Assembly (NCBI RefSeq): GCF_964355755.1
Contig: NC_092680.1
Location: 15,043,001 to 15,107,000 of the forward strand
Direction: 5' to 3'
Source of the DNA: Antedon mediterranea
Lineage: Eukaryota > Echinodermata > Crinoidea > Comatulida > Antedonidae
DNA: 64,000 bases
In this document: in pieces, positions 58,186 to 64,000 of the stretch
How positions within the stretch are numbered: position 1 is the stretch's first letter
Layout of the letters: every line of letters starts with the position of its first letter
Program-made: the position numbers and the translations under genes
The notes under the pieces: generated by a model
What the model was told of the DNA's origin: nothing
Databases searched by the model: none
What the model saw: only the letters and a program-made list of their open reading frames with translations

Positions 58186-61100
58186 GTAAGTTAGGAATGC
58201 TTTATTATTGATTTGAAATGTATAAACATGCATACAGGTGGGTATATAATGAATCATTCACATATGTTCCGGCACAGTTCTGGTCCGGAGCCGACAAACC
58301 GAACTTGAGTGTTTCGTTTTCACGCCGACACTCCACGCAGCTATGCAACAAAACATATGTGCCGTAACCTCATGAAAAACAAAAACAACAAATTCACGTT
58401 CAATCTGGTTTGCCGGCGCCAGCCGGAACTGTGCCTGAACAGGTGTGAAATATCTTTAGGCCTACATCCGATTCTCAGTGCTGAATCTCATATGAAAATA
58501 CTTGTTCTGCATCATAGGCAGTGTTACAGCATCTCATGAACTATATAATGGAGGGTTAAATTATGGTTAATAGTTAGGTTAGGATGATACAGACGTCGCA
58601 TAAGAAACACATGTGAAGCTGTATTACGGATTTTGAGATGATACTTAGATGGTGTACCGATAATCGGCTAAGTATAGTGGTTTTGACTAATTCAACACAG
58701 ACCAAGTTACGTTTAACGCACATACTGACATAATGAATTGCTGTTTCTAAAATAGATTCCTTGGAACCCAGAATATCTTGTAATTTTGAAAACGAAGAAC
58801 TGTGTGGATACCAACAAGACCTCAGTGATGACGTTGACTGGAAAAGATACAGTGCTCAAGATGGTGTTTCTGGAGACGGCCCCGATGAAGATCATACGTT
58901 TGGTGAAGACTACGGTAAGTAGGTAGACAATTAAACTCACACTCACTGCGTTATATACGTAAGTTGGGGGTTATTACTGGAAATTACATTTGAAAGTTTA
59001 TGGTAATTGTTACTAATACGAAAATCGGATAGGAAATCGTTGCTTGTTTTAAACGAAATTATAAAAGTTGACTAATACTGTGTAGTTTGCTAATTTTACA
59101 ATTGTACAGGTTTTTATATTTGTATGGATCAACGCCGTGTACCCAAACTACCTGGACATCGAGCCCGCATCGTATCAGCAATCTTCAATACAACATCGGA
59201 CAACGATGACCACTGTATTAAATTTTGGTATTTCCTGAGTGGCTATGACGTCGGAGATATCAATGCTTTTATATACCATGACGAACAATCCCAGCTGATG
59301 TTTAATGTTCAGAATGATCAAAGTGAAATATGGCACAGAGCATATTTCCAAGTTCCATCAACTGTAAATAGTTTCAAAGTTGGATTTGAATCGGTTAGAG
59401 GTGTGGGTGAAGGTATACACTGCATTGATGACGTTGAGATCTTCGAAGGTTCATGTGAAATGTGTAAGTATGGCTCTATAGCTTTGTCCAACTAATAAAA
59501 TCTACGAACAGGACATTGAGCTGAGCAAAGGTAGGAACTCGTAACAGTCCTTTGATCTTATGTCTGGCTGCGACAAATACCAACAGTACAGAATAATGTA
59601 CATAATTATCCGCTGCGCGTGGAACTGATCATGTCGCAGCCACATATAAACCTTTTTTTACCTCCAGATCTCAGCATCCTGATGTTAGATTGCCTTGGTT
59701 TAACTACAGCAGGCAGCCACATAGATAGCTAAGAATACTTGACTTTTCGAATGAATGTTCATGCTAGTAGATAAACATTGTTGGAAAGTTTAACCTTTTT
59801 AAAATAATTGTTTATTATTAGGTCATGTTAGTCATGGTTCATTTCTTTAAACAAAAATTATACCTAAAAGCTGTTGTGGGGATACATCACCGATAATTGA
59901 CAGACGTTTGTTGTCTCAGTCTGTATGTAGTATTTATTACGCATTTACTTCAAATATAAAACCTTATTTTCGTTGCAATATTTTCCATTTAATAATATAC
60001 AAAAAATAATGAATTTCTATGAGTGGAAAAGTACAAATAATGCCATGATGTGAATGATAAAAGGTTAATTTTCACAGAATTTCCAAAATTGTTGCCGTAA
60101 AAAACTATAACCACTCTATTTCAGTACTTACTACAGACACTCCAGTGGTGACCACTCCGGAACCTGTGGTGGACAACGCCAATTGTGATTTTGAGACTGA
60201 CTGTCTGTATTCACTGGGGGAAGGCGAATCCCATTTGTGGCTTAAATCTCCTGCATCTTCTGAACAGCACTATCGTTTACCGAATACTGACCACACTACA
60301 GGAACCAATAGTAAGTATAATTGTTATTTTATCATTATCACAATTCTCAGTGTACTCCTTACAAACTAACTGTTATGGAAAGGTATTCGATTTGGAAGGA
60401 CAATCCCATGTATTCTCTGTTCATTATGTCACTCTTCAAAGAGCCCGTAATTTAAATGTATTCTCCTTTTCAGTTTATTCACAAATCAGTTAGAACTAAA
60501 CGTATGTACCGCGCATATTTTAAATAGAGCAGAGTTCGATACATTCCATTTTTTAAATAAAAAGATTAATCAAGAAAACCCATTTTATTTTGCAAGACTC
60601 AGCTCACCATATTATTTACGCTGTGTTTTTGAGCTTCTGCACTAAATGTACGATAACGAGAATGTTGTGGCTTATGGCCTACAGAAAAAAGCATAAAATT
60701 AATTAGTATATAGATATAGATATTAACCGGTGAAAAGGTGTTTAAATAATTTAATTTATTTTATTAGAAACTATTAATATTTCACAGTACGGTGTAACGA
60801 TATATTGTTATATATATATATATATATATACTTACAATTTTAGGTGGTCATTATGCACATATGGTTAGAACTACTGAATATGACAGAATAAACCTCCGAA
60901 CTCCAAAGATGCATCAACAAAACCACTCAAAATGTTTGCAGTTTTATTTCACAATGGATACTGCACGAGGTGGGGATCATCTGAACGTATTCATAGATTA
61001 TGCAACTATTGCTTTCCCTACTGACCCAGCATGGATGGTTTACAGCTCGAATTTATATAGCAAGTGGACAAAAGCTCAGGTTGATATACCTCCGACTGAT

Positions 61101-63910
61101 AGAGATTTTTCGGTAGGACCTCCTTGTACTTTCTTTGATTGTTTTCCTTTATTATATACATCTTTGATAATAATGTCAAAAAGACATCTCGTGTTAATAG
61201 GTTATGTAAATTTAGAGCCAATGGTACACAATAAACCCAGTAATTATTATTAATTCAAGAAACAAGGTACACATATTTATATGTTTTCTCTAAAAAGGTT
61301 GTTTTTCAATCCGTGCGAGTCAATAGTTACAATGATGGACGTGTTGACGTAGCATTAGACGATATCGTATTTCTGGATCAAGATTGCTCCTCAGGTAAAT
61401 TTTTATTCTAAAACGTGGTACCGATAGATATTATTTTAAATATCAAGTATTGGTTGAGAATCCAATATATTAAATGAACAGTAATTTATTTTTCGTTTAT
61501 TTCTGAGTGTATGTTGAACGTTGGTTGTTCGTAGTAATGAGCTATGGTTACAGTAAACTGACATTGTAAGAATTGTTGAGGAAGTTATAATGTAGTTGTT
61601 CTTCGTTTTATGTATTACACGTGATAGTAAAATATGTAATATTCATTATAATTTTATTTTTGTAAATTAGTAACACCAGCTCCTTGGCATTCTACCATTG
61701 ACTGTGATTTTGAAAGCAATGACTCATGTGGTTACGAAAATAAGTTTTCAAATGTATGGACGCGAATAAATGGAACAACGCCCTCTCAGAATACCGGTCC
61801 GTACAATGATCACACGCTAAATACAACCGAAGGTTAGTAAGTTTGTTGTCTTATGTATAGTACTTTACAATAGAAATTTAACTTTATTATTTACCCTTCA
61901 TATGATATTAAAGTTTGTTTACTCAATATTTATCGGGTTCAGATGACTTGGTTGGGATATGGTTATCAGCAGGTGTTCCTTTCTACCCAAATAGAATAAA
62001 GTTAATCTGTCTAAATAGTTCCTTGTTCCACTAACGCTAAAGTAGTATGGTCTTCTTATACACCACATATACTACATCATAATAATTGATTGATCTAGCT
62101 TTACGAATGGATCATCACACTTGAGTGATGATTGTTATATTGAAAATAGATTAAATATCATCTATTACATTTTCTTTTATCATAGGTCACTATATGTACG
62201 TAGAAGCATCTCCTCCTAGTTTTGGTGGTTCCAGGGCTCAGCTTGTAACACCGATCATCCCTAAATTTGACGGACCATTATGCCTTCAGTTTTGGTATAA
62301 CATGTTCGGTGAAGATATTGGATATCTAACAATGTACAGACTAAGCCCAACGAGCAGCGCTTTATTTAGCGAGCTTGGAAATAAAGGACGCGGGTGGAAA
62401 CTAGCCAAGGTGGCAGTGAACGATTATGGGAGTAGCGGCTATATGTATACCAGCTATCAGGTGGCTTTTGAAGCTACGTTAGGTAAAGGATATAGAGGGG
62501 ATATTTCTATCGATGACGTGAAGCTTCTACCATATGCCTGCGATGCTGTGCCAGACCCAGAACCCGTGAAGAGTATTGATTGTGATTTTGAGGGTGGTGT
62601 TGGCGAATGTGGATTTACAAGAAATAAACAGTATGCAGCTTGGAAGCACTATGACCGCAAATCAACAGAAGTTGACATAGGCCTGATGTCATTGTTTCCG
62701 GAACGTCTGACAAAATGTATGTTTACTCTTGTAATATTAATCCATGTAACGTTCGTTACAAAACTAATAATTGAATAAATTAGGAAAGACAAAAACTAAG
62801 CATAGGCCCACAAGTTTTTTTTTCTATAGCCCCTCCCCCCCCCCACCCACTCCTCATGTATTCATGACCCAGCCGTTAAGATTTACCCACAATGACAATT
62901 CAGACAACTCCTCCTTTTCTGCTTCAAATTATTTGTCCTCAAATTGTCCCATGTATCACTTCTTAATTTAAATTAAGAAAGAATACATGAATCAGAATTA
63001 TTAACCTTGTTATCGGCACTTTCTAATTTAAAATAAAAAAAGACACTTAAACCAATACATTAACTTTATATGTTATTTTTCAGTATCCAATTCGTTTGTG
63101 TTCTACGATACAGTTCCGTATAATAGCCAGATATCTTTGATATCCCCACCTGTGATTCCAGCACGGCATCATTGTTTATCGCTTTCATATATATTAGAAC
63201 GAGCCCATCTTAGTATCAGTGTGCAGAATTCAACTGGAATCACTGAAATGATAACACTAAAACGAGGTTATTCACCTCTATGGACGAGTAAGAAAATATC
63301 ATTCATTATGGAAGGAAATGATAATTTTAAGGTAATTATTTTTTCTATTTTTTGTTAAATACAAAGCACTGTGTCACCATTATATTTCGTATAGCTTCAT
63401 ATTTCATTAAACACCATTCCTTTTCAAAACATTTACAGGAGGAAAACGTTTTATTCTTATTTCCCCCAAAAAAATGATAATGAATACAGTTTGTATATTA
63501 TAATTATTTTGAAATATTTCACATTAAAAAAAATGACGCATGCGAGTTTAATAGACTTTTTGTAATATTTTATTCTGATCATATTTAGCATTCAACATCT
63601 CATATGAACATATAAAACCATAGTCAAAAGTACTTTCTATTGTCTATGATAAAACATACATGTTCTAAAATTAAATACATATGTGCTTTCTGATTGGCTG
63701 TTGCAACTAAAAAGATTGAGAAGATACTGTGCGGGTTTTGAAAGATAATGGTATACTGCATATCATCTCCAGAGAGAAGCCATCGTAGTGAAATAATGTA
63801 ATTATTTTGTTTATATATTGTTCTTTAGGTAGTTTTCAAAGCTGTCTACAAACTATATGAAAACTTTCTTGCAATTGACAATATTAAGCTGACACCAGGG
63901 AAATGTCACG
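55546..63910 (+). CDS. MAM-D: MAM-domain receptor, 5' part (12 exons, 3' end outside window)
   Basis: Exons: 55546-55762, 57677-57930, 58098-58185, 58756-58914, 59110-59463, 60125-60310, 60844-61112, 61298-61394, 61671-61832, 62186-62716, 63084-63331 and 63829-63910 (ends in phase 1; gene continues). They join to 882 residues: signal peptide (ALSICLLLLLAITAHA) and M1-M5. It is the most divergent paralogue: M1 lacks the DHT motif, and exon 62186-62716 fuses M4b, M4c and M5a, which are split by an intron in A, B and C. The M2 b+c fusion is shared. Introns: 55763-57676 contains a tRNA-like repeat, 58186-58755 a short inverted-repeat unit (58271-58435), 59464-60124 a dispersed repeat, and 61395-61670 and 61833-62185 nothing recognisable. 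By analogy the missing part holds M6-M8, the membrane helix and the tail. Confidence 0.86.
56122..56192 (+). repeat. tRNA-derived SINE-like or degenerate tRNA unit
   Basis: It has a perfect Pol III B-box, GGTTCGACTCC (56172-56182), in a T-arm GTGGGTTCGACTCCCAC, and an anticodon-arm-like CCAG...CTGG. A 5-bp CTCGG/CCGAG pair joins the ends. The A-box is poor and the stems are incomplete, so it is more likely SINE-derived than a working tRNA. It lies in intron 1 of MAM-D. Confidence 0.5.
58271..58435. repeat. Short inverted-repeat unit in a MAM-D intron
   Basis: GGCACAGTTCTGG (58271-58283) and CCGGAACTGTGCC (58423-58435) are inverted ends of a 165-bp unit that is GC-richer than its surroundings. 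It is MITE-like; no clear target duplication was found. Confidence 0.45.
58756..59463 (+). other. MAM-D domain M2
   Basis: Exon 58756-58914 (a: SCNFENEELCGYQ, DEDHTFG) and the fused b+c exon 59110-59463 (CIKFWYFLSGYDVG, VGFESVRG, CIDDV). Confidence 0.83.
59531..59700. repeat. Dispersed repeat, second copy of 27995-28590
   Basis: Landmarks GTCTGGCTGCGACAAATACC and TGTTAGATTGCCTTGG are shared with the MAM-B intron copy. Inside it TGGCTGCGACA (about 59562) and TGTCGCAGCCA (about 59633) form an inverted pair. Confidence 0.55.
60125..61394 (+). other. MAM-D domain M3
   Basis: Exons 60125-60310 (Thr/Pro linker TTDTPVVTTPEP, then NCDFETDC, TDHTTG), 60844-61112 (b: KCLQFYFTM, W) and 61298-61394 (c: VVFQSVRV, VALDDI, C4). 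The b exon resembles M6 of the paralogues, while the end of b and the c exon resemble M3. Confidence 0.8.
61671..62541 (+). other. MAM-D domain M4
   Basis: Exon 61671-61832 (a: IDCDFESNDSCGY, NDHT) and the first part of 62186-62716 (b: GHYMYVEAS, CLQFWYNMFGE; c: VAFEATLGKG, GDISIDDV, C4) without the phase-0 intron seen in A, B and C. Confidence 0.83.
62542..63910 (+). other. MAM-D domain M5
   Basis: The a segment runs on in exon 62186-62716 (IDCDFEGGVGECGF), b is 63084-63331 (HCLSLSYIL, W) and c is 63829-63910 (VVFKAVYK, AIDNI, C4). The C1-C2 part looks more like M8a of the paralogues than their M5a. Confidence 0.78.
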
Positions 63911-64000
63911 GTAATTTTTTAAATTTTATTTGATTCAAAATATTTCTATCCAAGGGCTATTTCGCATGTTAGAATAATTTGTATCGTATGTAGGTTTACA

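Overview
This is animal (metazoan) nuclear DNA, not bacterial. It is AT-rich, its genes are split by GT-AG introns, and it is loaded with transposon-derived repeats and microsatellites. The recurrent short motif TAGGCCTA, the MAM-domain receptor expansion and the NAT-type enzyme would fit a marine invertebrate deuterostome, most likely an echinoderm. That taxon call is inference.

The window is dominated by a head-to-tail tandem cluster of four paralogous genes, all on the + strand, called here MAM-A, MAM-B, MAM-C and MAM-D. Each encodes a type I membrane glycoprotein: signal peptide, a row of eight extracellular MAM domains (M1-M8), one transmembrane helix and a short cytoplasmic tail. MAM-A (94-9725) lacks its 5' part, which lies left of the window, and starts in M4. 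MAM-B (20218-31782, 22 exons, 1484 aa) and MAM-C (35255-48840, 22 exons, 1501 aa) are complete and have the same exon structure. MAM-D (55546 to beyond 64000) shows M1-M5. One MAM domain is normally three exons: 'a' with C1-C2 and the DHT motif, 'b' with the C3-FWY core, and 'c' with the F-E-A, DD(I/V) and C4 end. The a/b and c/a borders are phase 1 and the b/c border is phase 0. In A, B and C, M2 b+c, M4c+M5a and M7c+M8a are each a single exon. I placed all exon borders by eye from splice motifs, reading phase and paralogue comparison; every exon length satisfies the phase rule.

Between MAM-A and MAM-B (9726-20217) lies an arylamine N-acetyltransferase-like gene (12672-16048). Its otherwise intronless coding sequence is split exactly in front of the catalytic Cys motif by a 2.44-kb terminal-inverted-repeat element (12881-15321). 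Removing the element with one copy of the TAT duplication restores the frame, and so would splicing at a GT and an AG that lie inside the two terminal repeats.

The rest is mobile and repetitive DNA. There are three copies of a Helitron-like element; one supplies the last nine codons of MAM-B. Two copies of a roughly 1.07-kb foldback element with 10-bp target duplications sit in introns of MAM-A and MAM-C. A separate 1.2-kb palindromic foldback lies in MAM-C, a decayed LINE reverse transcriptase lies between B and C, and several MITEs, a tRNA-derived SINE-like unit, minisatellites and palindromic arrays are scattered through the window. Intergenic 48841-55245 is almost entirely repeats.

The four receptors probably act at the cell surface in adhesion or recognition. 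Their mosaic similarity suggests recombination or gene conversion within the cluster, but no ligand or pathway can be read from the sequence.
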